The notes under the pieces are model-generated. The model saw only the letters and a program-made list of their open reading frames with translations, searched no databases and was not told the DNA's origin. This document shows, one piece after another, positions 44,384 through 53,392 of a DNA stretch of 64,000 nucleotides. The stretch spans positions 107,149,091-107,213,090 of the forward strand of contig NC_079212.1 of assembly GCF_029633865.1 (NCBI RefSeq), in the 5' to 3' direction. Source of the DNA: Lampris incognitus. Taxonomy: Eukaryota; Chordata; Actinopteri; Lampriformes; Lampridae. The translations under genes were made by a program, and so were the position numbers. Each line of letters starts with the position of its first letter. Position 1 is the first letter of the stretch.

Positions 44384-44755
44384 TGTAACCGGTTATTTTC
44401 TTGCCCGGTGCGGGATTCGATACGAGGTGTACTGCACCACAAGGCGACATTACTAACCGCTCGGCTAAAGGATCAGATTCGTTAACAAGGGACTAACGTG
44501 TCTTATTAGTAGTTTACAGTCGTCACCCTCCCCGGAAGCGCGCCCTCGCGCTTTGTCATTCCGCGCTCCGAAGAGACTTCTGAGGATGTGCACACTTCCG
44601 GATCCCACCGCTGCCATCAATGTAACCGGTTATTTTCTTGCCCGGTGCGGAATTCGATACGGGGTGTACTGCACCACAAGGCGACATCACTAACCGCTCG
44701 GCTAAAGGGTCAGACTTGTTAGCTATGGACTAACGTGTCTTATTAGGAGTTTACA
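44384..44755 (-). mobile_element. TRIM (miniature LTR retroelement) with tRNA-like LTRs
   Basis: Two 135-bp direct repeats (44384-44518 and 44621-44755, about 92% identical), both TGTAACCGG...TTTACA, flank a 102-bp interior. CTAG is duplicated outside (44380-44383, 44756-44759). On the minus strand, beginning 1 base after the 5' LTR, TGATGGCAGCGGTGGGATCC matches the complement of the tRNA-Leu(AAG) 3' end plus CCA, with about two differences: a primer binding site. A purine-rich GGGGAGGG lies just before the other LTR. Each LTR contains A box TAGCCGAGCGG and a B-box-like TATCGAATTCC, so a pol III promoter may drive it, comparable to the 5S-bearing plant TRIM Cassandra. No coding capacity. Confidence 0.8.
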
Positions 44756-44927
44756 CTAGGAAAGATAAAAAATATTGAGCATGTGACCAAATATTCAGGG
44801 GGGAGGGACCATTTTATGATTTTTAATGGATAAAAATACATATAGGTTTGAAGAATGTGATCCCATTCAGACAGGTTTAGCTAACTGTGGAATTCCATAT
44901 AGCCACCGGCTCTTGACATTTTGGTGA

Positions 44928-45164
44928 TTATAAAATGTAGAATAGACGTAACCTATTACCAGTGATGAAGTGCAGACAGCAGACGTAAACATGTTTGCTG
45001 TCAGGATCCCAAAGTTGTCCATCCTTGTCTTTCCTTCTGATCGCCTGGAGCCATTTCAGTCGTTTTTCTCCCTCCTTCTGCCTTTTAGGCAATACAAAAA
45101 ACCGAATATTTGGGTTGTTTTTCTTGTTAACAGTACAGTCCACCACACATCAACTTTTGGGCAT
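44928..45164 (-). pseudogene. THAP-domain-like reading frame
   Basis: An ATG at 45164 opens MPKS, then an in-frame TGA (45150-45152), then CVVDCTVNKKNNPN. The spacing fits the start of a THAP C2CH zinc finger (MPxxC...C). Downstream are KRLKWLQAIRRKD (the conserved Trp) and a VCCLHF stretch that fits the C-x2-H...F part. The sequence then loses similarity. THAP domains bind DNA and occur in P-element-type transposases and host factors. With one stop and a short length this is a relic. The match is by motif only. Confidence 0.5.
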
Positions 45165-45280
45165 CGTAGCTACGGCTAAGCTGCGTATCTAATACAGTGC
45201 GGCTTGGCGGCTTGGGTTTTCTATCCCCCTCTCCTGGCGTCCTGTTGTCAAGGTACCCGGAAGTGTTCCAGTGGTCTATA

Positions 45281-45415
45281 TCAATACAGATGCAGGAAAA
45301 AAAAACGTTTAATACATAGCAGTATAAGCTTTTTCGTGCGTCGCGCACTCATCAACTGCTAATGTGATTCAACAAAGAACGTACAGTTTGCGTTGCCCAG
45401 CGTCACGCCCCTCAT
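45281..45415 (-). repeat. hammerhead family repeat (copy E)
   Basis: The minus strand has the 5' flank (GTGACGCTGGGCAACGCAAA, TTCTTTGTTGAATCACAT) as in copy D, then one ribozyme unit, then a short 3' flank ending near 45285. It confirms that flank and ribozyme move as a unit. Confidence 0.8.
45317..45361 (-). ncRNA. hammerhead ribozyme, one core change
   Basis: Stem I TAGCAG/CTGCTA, core TTGATGA (C to T), stem II GTGCG/CGCAC with loop CGA (perfect), GAAA, stem III AAGCTT, triplet ATA instead of GTA. The core change should lower or abolish cleavage. Confidence 0.7.
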
Positions 45416-45879
45416 TTCGGTGGACAGCAACCAATCAGAGGGGAAAACATTTAACTATAACCAACCAATGATGGGGTAGAAAACGTTACCGTCTGCAATG
45501 CCTGGGGACTAACTCCAGTTCTTCTCTAACATGCATGTCTTTTTGATGGTGGCGTAACAGTCGAAATTGTGAAATGTACCTTTAAGACAGGGGCGTACTT
45601 GTGTCGCCTAGGAGCGACGTCATTAGACAGTGCCTTTGTTTCTGCCTTGAATCATTTGAACAGCGTACACGCTGAAGGACGTTGCAGAGCTCCCGTTCAT
45701 TTCACCTCTCAACTCAACAATAACGTTTAGGTTACGTGTGGCCTCTGTTTTTAATCATGTATGATAAAATAGTAGCCGCACTTGGTAAGGCTGATGTGTA
45801 GTTTGATAAATTACGAACATTTGTGACATCCCAGCAATTGTGTGGATGGGAGTTTTCGTCCTCCACTGCCTCAGCCAAA
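45416..45879. other. unassigned spacer
   Basis: Unique-looking sequence of balanced composition. It may hold the 5' part of the hAT relic that follows, but no protein similarity was recognised. Confidence 0.35.
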
Positions 45880-46055
45880 AGACACGACCTAAACCGTTAC
45901 AGGGGGAGGAAACCGGAGCACTCGGAGGAAACCCACGCAGACACAAGAACATACAAACTCCACACAAAAAGGACGTGCGACGGCCTAGGGTTCGAACCCA
46001 GAACATTTGTGCTGTGAGGCAACAGTGCTAACCACTGGGCCACCGTGCCGCCCGC
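45880..46055 (-). mobile_element. tRNA-headed SINE, 5' fragment
   Basis: Head end of the SINE family of 10746: minus strand GGGCGGCACGGTGGCCCAGT, B box GGTTCGAACCC, then the TTTCCTCCGAGTGCTCCGG block. The 3' half and tail are missing. Confidence 0.75.
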
Positions 46056-46089
46056 AAGCCATAAACTGGTCCTGTCATCGAACCGATAA

Positions 46090-47935
46090 GGAACAGCTAT
46101 CTGTATTGACAAGATTTTTTTGATGGGAAGAAATTTCAGGAGGAACTACTTTGTTTATCTCCTCCACCAGGGCACACAACTGGGGTAATCATCTTTAGTG
46201 AATTAACACAGTTGCTTGAGAAGAATGGCCTGGATGTGCGCAAAATTGTGTCCGTTGTCACCGATGAGGCTCTGTCAATGGTAGGACAACACGGCTTGGT
46301 AAGAAGGTTTGCTGCTGTTAACCCAGCGCTCTTAGCATGCCATTGCATGATTAACAAATCAGTGTTAAGTGCTAAACTGTGTGGGGGAATGAAAGAAGCG
46401 ATGGATATTGTGACGAGGCTGGTAAATTTCGTTTGTGAGAGTTCTAGTCTGCTGCAACATCGGCTTTTCTGGGCACAGGGTTCCCGCGTGGTCTTAAAAA
46501 ACCTTAAATTTGATCATCAGAATTTTAGGCATTAAAACAGTATTAAATTTGATCTAAAATGTGTATTTTGGTCTTAAATATGATTCTAATAGGTCTTAAA
46601 AATATAACTTCTCTGTATCAGCTTAAATGTCCGGGCTGCAACGTAAGCACTATAGTACTAGTCAGTTCTGCTCCAATAATCCGTATTGAAAGAAAACAAC
46701 ATGGAAGCAATGGTCATTACTTTGCAGCTCCCCGGTCAATATATCGGAGAACACCAAACTAGTGTTTTGTGTTTGTATCCTCTAGCGTGTGTCATGCTGT
46801 CAGTCCGAGCCAAGAGATAAATGAATGCTGAAGTCTTTAACGTATGTCTGTTACTTTTCTAACTTCATGGGGAAGTGCAAATTAAACTACCAGTGGTTGG
46901 AGAAAAGCACGTTTAGTGCTTGGTTGAAACCGGTGGAGGGGCATGTTTTTGAAGTCCCACACATAATCTGATCTGTAGTAGGTGCCTGTACTGTAGTTGT
47001 TATTTTACTGCATGTTCATTGAAAGAATTGTTGCCATGGCACGTGAAGTTGTTCTTGTTGAACGTTAATAAAAGTAATTCTAGGACTTCTTTATTATTTC
47101 ATAGTATTTTTCCTTCATTCTTTTTTTTTGCCGTGACATTGGTCTTACATTTTATTCAAAGTGGTCTTAAAAAGGTCTTAAAAAGTCTTAAATTTAACCT
47201 GTTGAAACCTGCAGGAACCCCGGAGCATTGCTGGAGGAAATGTCAGCGGAATACAAGGATTTTATGCTGCATGATGATTTATGCTGGCTGAGCAAAGGCT
47301 GTGTGTTGGAGAGGGTGTGCAACCTGCGCGACGAGCTTGTGTCATTTTTATCCAGACTGTGGAGCCAAAAAGCCCAACAATATCAGAGGTTTTTAATTGA
47401 CAATAAGGTGATGGCATATGTTATTTTTTTGTGTGACATCATGTCTCATCACCTTAATCTGCTATTAAAAGGCAAGAACCACACTTTTGTGGACATGGGC
47501 AAGGCAGTCAGTTAAGCTTTCCAGTCAAAGCTGAACCTTTTAGAGAGAGACATTCATGGAAGAAGGTTGCACTTTTCACATTTGCGGGACCATAGCAAGA
47601 AGAACAAAACATGGGAGAATCCAGCAATGAAGGATTTCATGACGAGTCTGGCAGAAAACTTAAAGGAATGATTTAAAAGCTCCCCTAAACTGTCAAGTGA
47701 CATCCTCCTCTTCCTGAGACAGATGTCCTCTGTGTTGGCTGACGGCCAGTGGACTGCAAATGAAAAAAAGGCTGGTACCTTCCATAGATGAGGCAACTCT
47801 TCAGATCGAGATCTTGGACATGGGAACATCTGATTTGCTCAAAGCACAACACAAGGACGTTGGGGTGAGTGACTTTTTGATCAATGTGGTTCCAACTTCA
47901 ATTCAAAAACATGAGAGCTATTGCAATGCTCCTAC
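46090..47935 (+). pseudogene. hAT transposase relic (GTF2I-repeat/ZBED-like type), split by a MITE
   Basis: Plus-strand pieces: LEKNGLDVRKIVSVVTDEAL and ACHCMINKSVLSAKL (46212-46470); after the MITE, LLEEMSAEYKDFMLHDDLCW and LSKGCVLERVCNLRDELVSF (47228-47350) and CDIMSHHLNLLLKGKNHTF; then PSIDEATLQIEILDM (47770-47820). The order fits the RNase-H-like catalytic core of hAT proteins such as GTF2IRD2-related transposases. The N-terminal zinc finger and the C-terminal dimerisation part are missing. Frameshifts occur around 46130-46200 and 47515-47760. Confidence 0.75.
46476..47222. mobile_element. MITE inserted in hAT relic
   Basis: Starts CAGGGTTCCCGCGTGGTCTT and ends in an inverted GGAACCCCG. 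Both ends carry GGTCTTAAA/TTTAAGACC repeats. The interior is non-coding. It interrupts the hAT reading frame between LLQHRLFWA and ALLEEM. No clear target duplication could be fixed. This type of end is common in fish MITEs. Confidence 0.7.
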
Positions 47936-48035
47936 TACTACTACTACTACTACTACTACAACTACTACTACTACTACAACTACTACTACTAATACGACTA
48001 CAAATAATAATAATAATAATAACCGTAATAGCAGC
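47932..48035. repeat. (ACT)n / (AAT)n trinucleotide repeat
   Basis: Compound trinucleotide tract. It may be the remains of a retroelement tail, but the adjacent body is not recognised. Confidence 0.9.
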
Positions 48036-48237
48036 AACATCAACATCTGCACATAAAACACATTTTACTGGCACAATGGGAAAAAAAAGAAAAAAGAAAT
48101 GGAGGTTTTGGCCCTTGGCTTGGCATGCATTACATAGTTTGGCCCTTGGAGAAAACTAATTGGGGAACCCTTATCTAGGATTAGGAGAGTGGTGGGGCGA
48201 TGCCTTAGCACCCTCTATTTGCTGGCTGCCTCTTGTG

Positions 48238-48362
48238 ATGGGTACTCTGGTTGGTTGAGCATGAAAAACAGGCTGAATTTGGCCACAAGTATCATGATTG
48301 TCATCCAACAAGGTCATTGGTTATCTAACTGCCCACTACTCCATCTGTCACTGTAGTCAGAA

Positions 48363-48414
<52 letters not shown>

Positions 48415-48527
48415 ACACAAACCCCTTTTTCCTCTGTAGCCTTTTCACCTCAGCTCTCTCTTTTTGCAGATGACACGAAACATCACTCTACAATACATAT
48501 ACACATACAATACAATACACAGAATAA

Positions 48528-48560
<33 letters not shown>

Positions 48561-48669
48561 GGGATCCCAGTGAGTATATCCATTTATCTTCATTGGTGCA
48601 AACCTCCCGCCAACATCTGAGACCTCTGACTGCTTGCATAAAGAAAGGCCCTTCTGCTAGTGACAGGAA

Positions 48670-48721
<52 letters not shown>

Positions 48722-48725
48722 ATGC
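48238..48725 (+). repeat. CA-rich dispersed repeat, copy 2 (partner 23606-24240)
   Basis: Matches copy 1 throughout, including two (CA)n tracts (48364-48407 and 48530-48554) and a terminal (TG)n (48669-48721). The preceding 50 bp (GGAGAGTGGTGGGGCGATGC) also resemble 14050-14090. Confidence 0.75.
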
Positions 48726-49439
48726 TTGAGGTATGGGGAAAAAACTTTTTTTTTATCACCACTGATAAAACTATTCTGTGCATATGTCAGTACATACTAC
48801 GTATGTCTTATCTTGACAAACTGGAACCTAAAGGTGGCTGTTCTGCTGGTCAGGTGGATGAAGCCCTGTCCAACCTCCTGTCTGCATAAAAACAACACAC
48901 TCTGTGGTACCCAGTGTAAATGATCCCAGAAGATGTTATACATTTTTGTTTGGATCTGGGCTAATAAACACGAGGAGGTCTACACATGCCAGACGATGCC
49001 AGAGTAGAGAGGCTACATGGTTGTTAAGCACAAGTCCTGTACCTGTAAGACATCTAATGGAGCAGCCACAGTAGTGGAGCCAGACAATATTTACAGGTGT
49101 GGCCTGGCTGAGACCATTGCTCACATTGGGGTGGCACAGAAACTGATACCTTGTTAATTTGTTTTTTTCTGGGTGGCAAATCACTGTAGGCCAAGTAGCC
49201 AATTTTTTTTTTTTTTGTCACTCACTCATCATTTGGTGATGCAGGCAACAGTGATTGCCATGTAGAAATACACCATGAGGACTCATATAAAAACTCCACT
49301 CCAAAGTCCAAACAAAATTTGTGTATTGGCATGATTTATTTATAATTATAAAATAGGTGCTTATATCTATGTCTGCAACTGCTGGCCAAACCATTCCTGT
49401 TATTCAATGTGGACATTTCTGGTTTGCAAATGATAAAAT
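48726..49439. other. unassigned unique region
   Basis: No confident gene or repeat. Contains a poly-T run at 49204-49217. Confidence 0.4.
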
Positions 49440-50035
49440 ATTTTTAGTTAGACATAGATTGCACATTTTACTACTAGTGAATATGGTTTATTCTTTGAGA
49501 GGATTTTCCAGGTGGTTGAATAATTAATGTTTCTGCCCGACAATGACCAAATATAACGTCTTAAAGATGTTACATTCTTTAAATGGTTGTCTCTAAAGTT
49601 ACACATGTAAAACCTCTTTTTGAATGTTCCCTCTGTTAGACCGATGTATGTCTCTATTTTGTCGTTGTCATTTCTTGTCCCCGTAGCTTGGTAGATAACT
49701 CCTTTCATCTGGCATTTTCTTTCGAGGGGGCGTGAGTCGTTCACATGGCAGTTGCAGTTGGGGGAGTCTGATTGTGATGAAGGTGTCATTAATTTGTTCA
49801 TGATTCTTGTGTTGTGGGACGATATTATTTGTTGAATGTTAGGCATGCAGCTGTAACTAATTTTGATGGTGTTCCTATTGAATATCTTCCTCAGTTGATA
49901 GTCCGAGGTAAAGTTAAAGTAAAAAAAAACTGTTTACCAATGTTTGTGGCCATTGGGTTGTACCAGGTGATGTTTCGTTTTCTGCTACGTTTGTTGATTT
50001 GCTGGCAGCCAGTATTGAAACTGACATGAAACAAG
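49440..50035 (-). pseudogene. Penelope-like element fragment, GIY-YIG end
   Basis: The minus strand reads KRSRKRNITWYNP (before 49940), KIFNRNTIKISYSCMPN, CNCHVNDSRPLERKCQMKGV, then the GIY-YIG endonuclease signature IYQATG...ETYIGLTEGTFKKRF, NFRD and SLRRYIWSLSGRNINYSTTW. This is the C-terminal region of one Penelope-like lineage, distinct from the element at 58723. The final 133 codons are open; the part before has a frameshift. The RT domain is missing. Confidence 0.8.
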
Positions 50036-50039
50036 TAAA

Positions 50040-50505
50040 TTTCAGCTCCTCGACAAAGAACATACCAGCAAAAAAAACAAACAACAGTATTTCTGTTTTG
50101 TCTTTGTTCAGTTGTTTTCTGTCAGCCATACATTAATATTATTAATACACTGCCTTAGGGAATGTATGGGACATCAGGAGATAGGGATATGTACAGTTGT
50201 GAATCAGCTACATAAATAATTGTAATTTATTTTATGTTTCTGTAAAACATGTGCAAGTGGGAGCATATAGAGATTAAATAGTAATGGTCCAAGAATCAAA
50301 CTTTGGGGTACCCAACACATAATACCCACTTAGTCTGAGGCAAAGTCGCCAATGGACACAAAGAACTCCCTGTCCTGTGGGTAGGTTTTTAAACCAGTTA
50401 AGAACTGGGCCAGGTAGGCTGACCAATTTTTCTAATTTCTCTAGTAAAATATCCTGGTCAAAAGTGTCAAAGGCAGCACCGAGAGCCAGGAGCACAAGAG
50501 CAGAT
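50040..50505 (-). pseudogene. LINE (CR1/L2-type) relic, RT palm
   Basis: The minus strand reads LLALGAAFDTFDQDILLEKL, GPVLNWFKN, then, in a shifted frame, LGPLLFNLYMLPL, and later MADRKQLNKDKTEILLF. It continues upstream at 57715-57905 (YDNYGPISNLQFLSKILEKA, then NTDSNKLSA) on the other side of the BEL/Pao insertion. It is fused at its 3' side to the Penelope fragment. Confidence 0.75.
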
Positions 50506-51084
50506 TGTGCTGCTAACTCTCAAACAAGCCCCGCAGCTGAGGCGAGGATGAACAGGACGTCACTCAATGGTCGAAAATTTCTTTATTTTTAACCAACAGG
50601 TTACGAACCTTGAAAAAGAAAACACACAAAATACAAACATACATCATTCAAGTACCCTCAACTCAAAGCTAACACACAATATAACTCACTCACTCTTGCA
50701 ATCACTCACCAGTCCGTCCTCGTCCCGTCATACTAAAGAGTCCCCGCTCTGAAGCTGTATTAACTTTCTTGACGTCACCCCCAGAACGTAAATCAGCCAA
50801 TCACAGCAGCTCCCTAACTGAGACCCCGGATGCACGCATTTCTCGCCAGTAGAATTTCGCAATAAAAGTCCTTATCAAGCACACAGAAATCACATACAAT
50901 CGGAACTGGAATAAATCTCATTATTATTATCAATACTCAGATTCACTTATGTAACTAACAATTCAAACAATGTTACAATTTAACTACATGTAAACGAAAT
51001 AACTGTCACAAGTTTGTACTTAAACTAAACAAAAATCTCTGACTAAACACAACTCAAATCCAACCACCCCATAGAAAGTAACAC
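50506..51084 (-). repeat. 3' LTR of BEL/Pao element
   Basis: About 579 bp, almost identical to 57132-57709 (only a few differences seen, for example CCCCGC/CCCCAC and GCCAGT/GCCAAT). Plus strand begins TGTGCTGCTAAC and ends AAAGTAACA. CAGAT is duplicated outside (50501-50505 and 57710-57714). A purine tract AAGTGGGAGGTG adjoins it inside. Confidence 0.95.
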
Positions 51085-51175
51085 ACCTCCCACTTGGTCT
51101 ACTGGACTCTAGACCTAAGGAGACCACACTAATAATCACCGCTTTCTCTTTGGTGGTGTTTCTTCGGTCAACTCT

Positions 51176-53329
51176 TTAATTTCTTCTTTTAGTCTTTAAC
51201 GACCCCGGAGCCAGGTCCCCCCGAAGAGGCACGGCCAGCATCACAGGGTCGCTCGCTGCCAGCAGGGTGCTTATCCATGCTCCATACGGAACCAGTGGCA
51301 CTCCTGTCTCTCCTGTGGTCTGGACCCTTCCATAGCACAACAGTAGTCCTGACATCTCTTCTCTGACGGCTACAAGCCTGTTCAATGTAGACTCAGGGAA
51401 AGCTACCCCCTCTTGGGCTGCCAAGCATAGGTCCCAAAAGGCCGCTCTGACCTCCCTCACATCGATAACTGGCTTGCCCACCTTCTCTCTCGAGTGCTTA
51501 GCCTCCCACTCTGCTCTCTCCATGGCTCTCCCGCGAATCATCCGTCTCTTAACAGCTCGGCGAACCCAACCGATCACCCAACAGAGCTTGGCCAAGCTAC
51601 TGAACTTTTCAGGCTCAACCAGATCAACAATAGCTGCGCCCCAGAGCCTCTCCTTGTTTTCAATCTCAGCGGAGGTCGACTCTTCCTCCTTCACCGTGTG
51701 CACAGGAGCCTCGTCAGTCCCATCCAGACGCCCCTGGACAGGATTTGCCGTCTTCTTCCACTGGGCTCTAGTGAAAGCCACTGTGAATGCCCTCCGCTGG
51801 AGCTTACTCACAGCCTCTCTGGTGCTGGCCGCCACCTCCGCTGCGGACTTCATGGGACACTCTTCTACCGGCCTCACTTGGAACTCAGGACCCTTTTGCC
51901 AAATGGAGCCCTCACCCAGGTCTTCTAGAGGACCTCCTCGGGTGATGAGGTTGGCGACGTTCAGATCTCCTGAGATCCACCACCAGTCAGCTACTGGCCC
52001 AGCCTTCTGAAACTCCCCGACCCTGTTCGCGAATAACGTCTGATACCCGTAACTCTCCCTCTGGATAGCTCCCAGGATAGTCTGGCTGTCTACGAAGTGG
52101 AACCGTCTCTCCACCTCAAGTCGACCCTGCCTCTCCCAGAACCCTCTCAGCCTGGCAGCGAAGACGGCGCCGCAGAACTCTGCTTTGACCACGTCGCCCT
52201 TCTGGTCAAGGGGCGCCAGCTTGGCCTTTGACTCAACAAGGCGGATGTCCGCCTCTGTAGACGTCTCCCACCTCAGGTACAGAACAGCTCCGAAGGCGTC
52301 ATCACTCCCATCTGAAAACGTGATGCCCCACGGCCTCCCCCTCCATCCAGGAAGAGTAAGGCTCCTTTCGAAACTGATTTGACGAAGCCGCACATACTCT
52401 TCAAAAAGCTTGATGGCATCTGCCCAGAGGTCTGTCAGAAGGGGACTGTCCCACGTGTCTTTCTTGGAGTCTCCTCCCCCAGTCTCCTGGAAGGCTCTCC
52501 TTACCAAGATGGCCCCTCTCGCTTTGGCTGGGGTAGCTACACCAACAGGGTCGTAGAGCCCTGCTACCTGGCTTAGGATCTCCCGTCTGGTCTGAGGGTT
52601 TAGCGTTTTCTCCTTGATCTCCTTCTCTGAGAGGTCGACCCCCGTCCTCATCTTCTGCTTTCTTCTGGAGAAGTTGATTGAAACCATCAGGAAGAGTCTG
52701 TCGCTGTCCACGTAGTATCCGACACCAAGAGCCTTGTTGTCTTCCTGCCCTAGCTGGTTGGGCAACACCAGGGTTCCGGACTCTGGACTTGGGCTTTTAA
52801 CAGCTTGCCCAACCTGACTACCCTCGCACCTCCCACTTTGACCGGACCGAACCCACGGTTTGAGCGAGAAGCCTCCGGCCCAGAGTATCTCCTCCACTCC
52901 TCTTGTGATCTTGTCCAGCTTCCCTGGGTCATTGTGGGACGTGAAGATGTCGTCCACATAGCTTTCCTCTTCAAGCACTCTTCTCTCGTCGCTCATGTGA
53001 GAGAACCTGGGCAGTCTCGCGGTTTCCCTCATGGCCAACTGCGCTATGCATCCCGCTGGCCTGTCTCCAATATTGACCCGAGTGATAGCGAAGTCTCTGA
53101 TCTCTTCCTCGAGTGAGTCCCTCCAGAGGAACTGATGAAGGTGAACCTCTCTTTCGTTCAGCCACACAGAATTGTACATCTTCTTGATGTCTCCTATGGC
53201 CGCATGCTCTCCTGCTCTGAACCTGAGCAGAACCGCCCGGATTGGGTTTAGCACATCCGGACCCTTCAGCAGGATGTTGTTCATGCTCGTCCCTTTGAAC
53301 TCTTGGCTACTGTTCCAGACGAGCCGCAC
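51176..53329 (-). pseudogene. BEL/Pao pol: RT-RNase H, integrase deleted
   Basis: 717 open codons. RT begins near RLVWNSSQEFKG and carries GDIKKMYNSVW and SYVDDIFTSHND. The Pao-type RNase H/peptidase_A17 region has TFSDGSDDAFGAVLYL, FHFVDSQTILGAI and DLNVANLITRGG. The frame then enters the integrase N-terminus (YGAWISTLLA) and jumps straight to a short C-terminal end (LAPGSLKTKRRN). The zinc finger and D-D-E core of integrase are absent, which points to an internal deletion near 51255. It lies in the same frame as the upstream gag-protease part, after one TAG. Confidence 0.92.
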
Positions 53330-53392
53330 TGGCGTGGTGACAGAGTGAGGGTTCGGTGCGATTAGGTGACTTACGTACCAAACTGGCCCTCT

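Larger units (their letters stand above)
43900..45260. mobile_element. possible THAP-type DNA element with facing inverted ends
   Basis: AGAGGGGGATAGAA at 43960-43973 recurs inverted at 45219-45232. Further inward both ends carry a GCCGSCAAG-like block. Short reading frames face inward from each end: 43998-44096 on plus (32 codons, MANYVATLAAADKNRYLQKI) and a THAP-like frame on minus. A TRIM is inserted between them. It could be a P-like or other THAP transposon with its transposase deleted, or a repeat made from a fish gene family. Boundaries and target duplication not found. Confidence 0.4.

Noticed and set aside
44430..44475. tRNA gene within the 44.4-kb repeat
   Set aside because: Occurs identically placed in both LTRs of the TRIM and lacks a convincing acceptor stem.
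47760..48056. Thr- and Asn-rich protein
   Set aside because: The tail is translated (ACT)n/(AAT)n; only the first part is hAT-derived.
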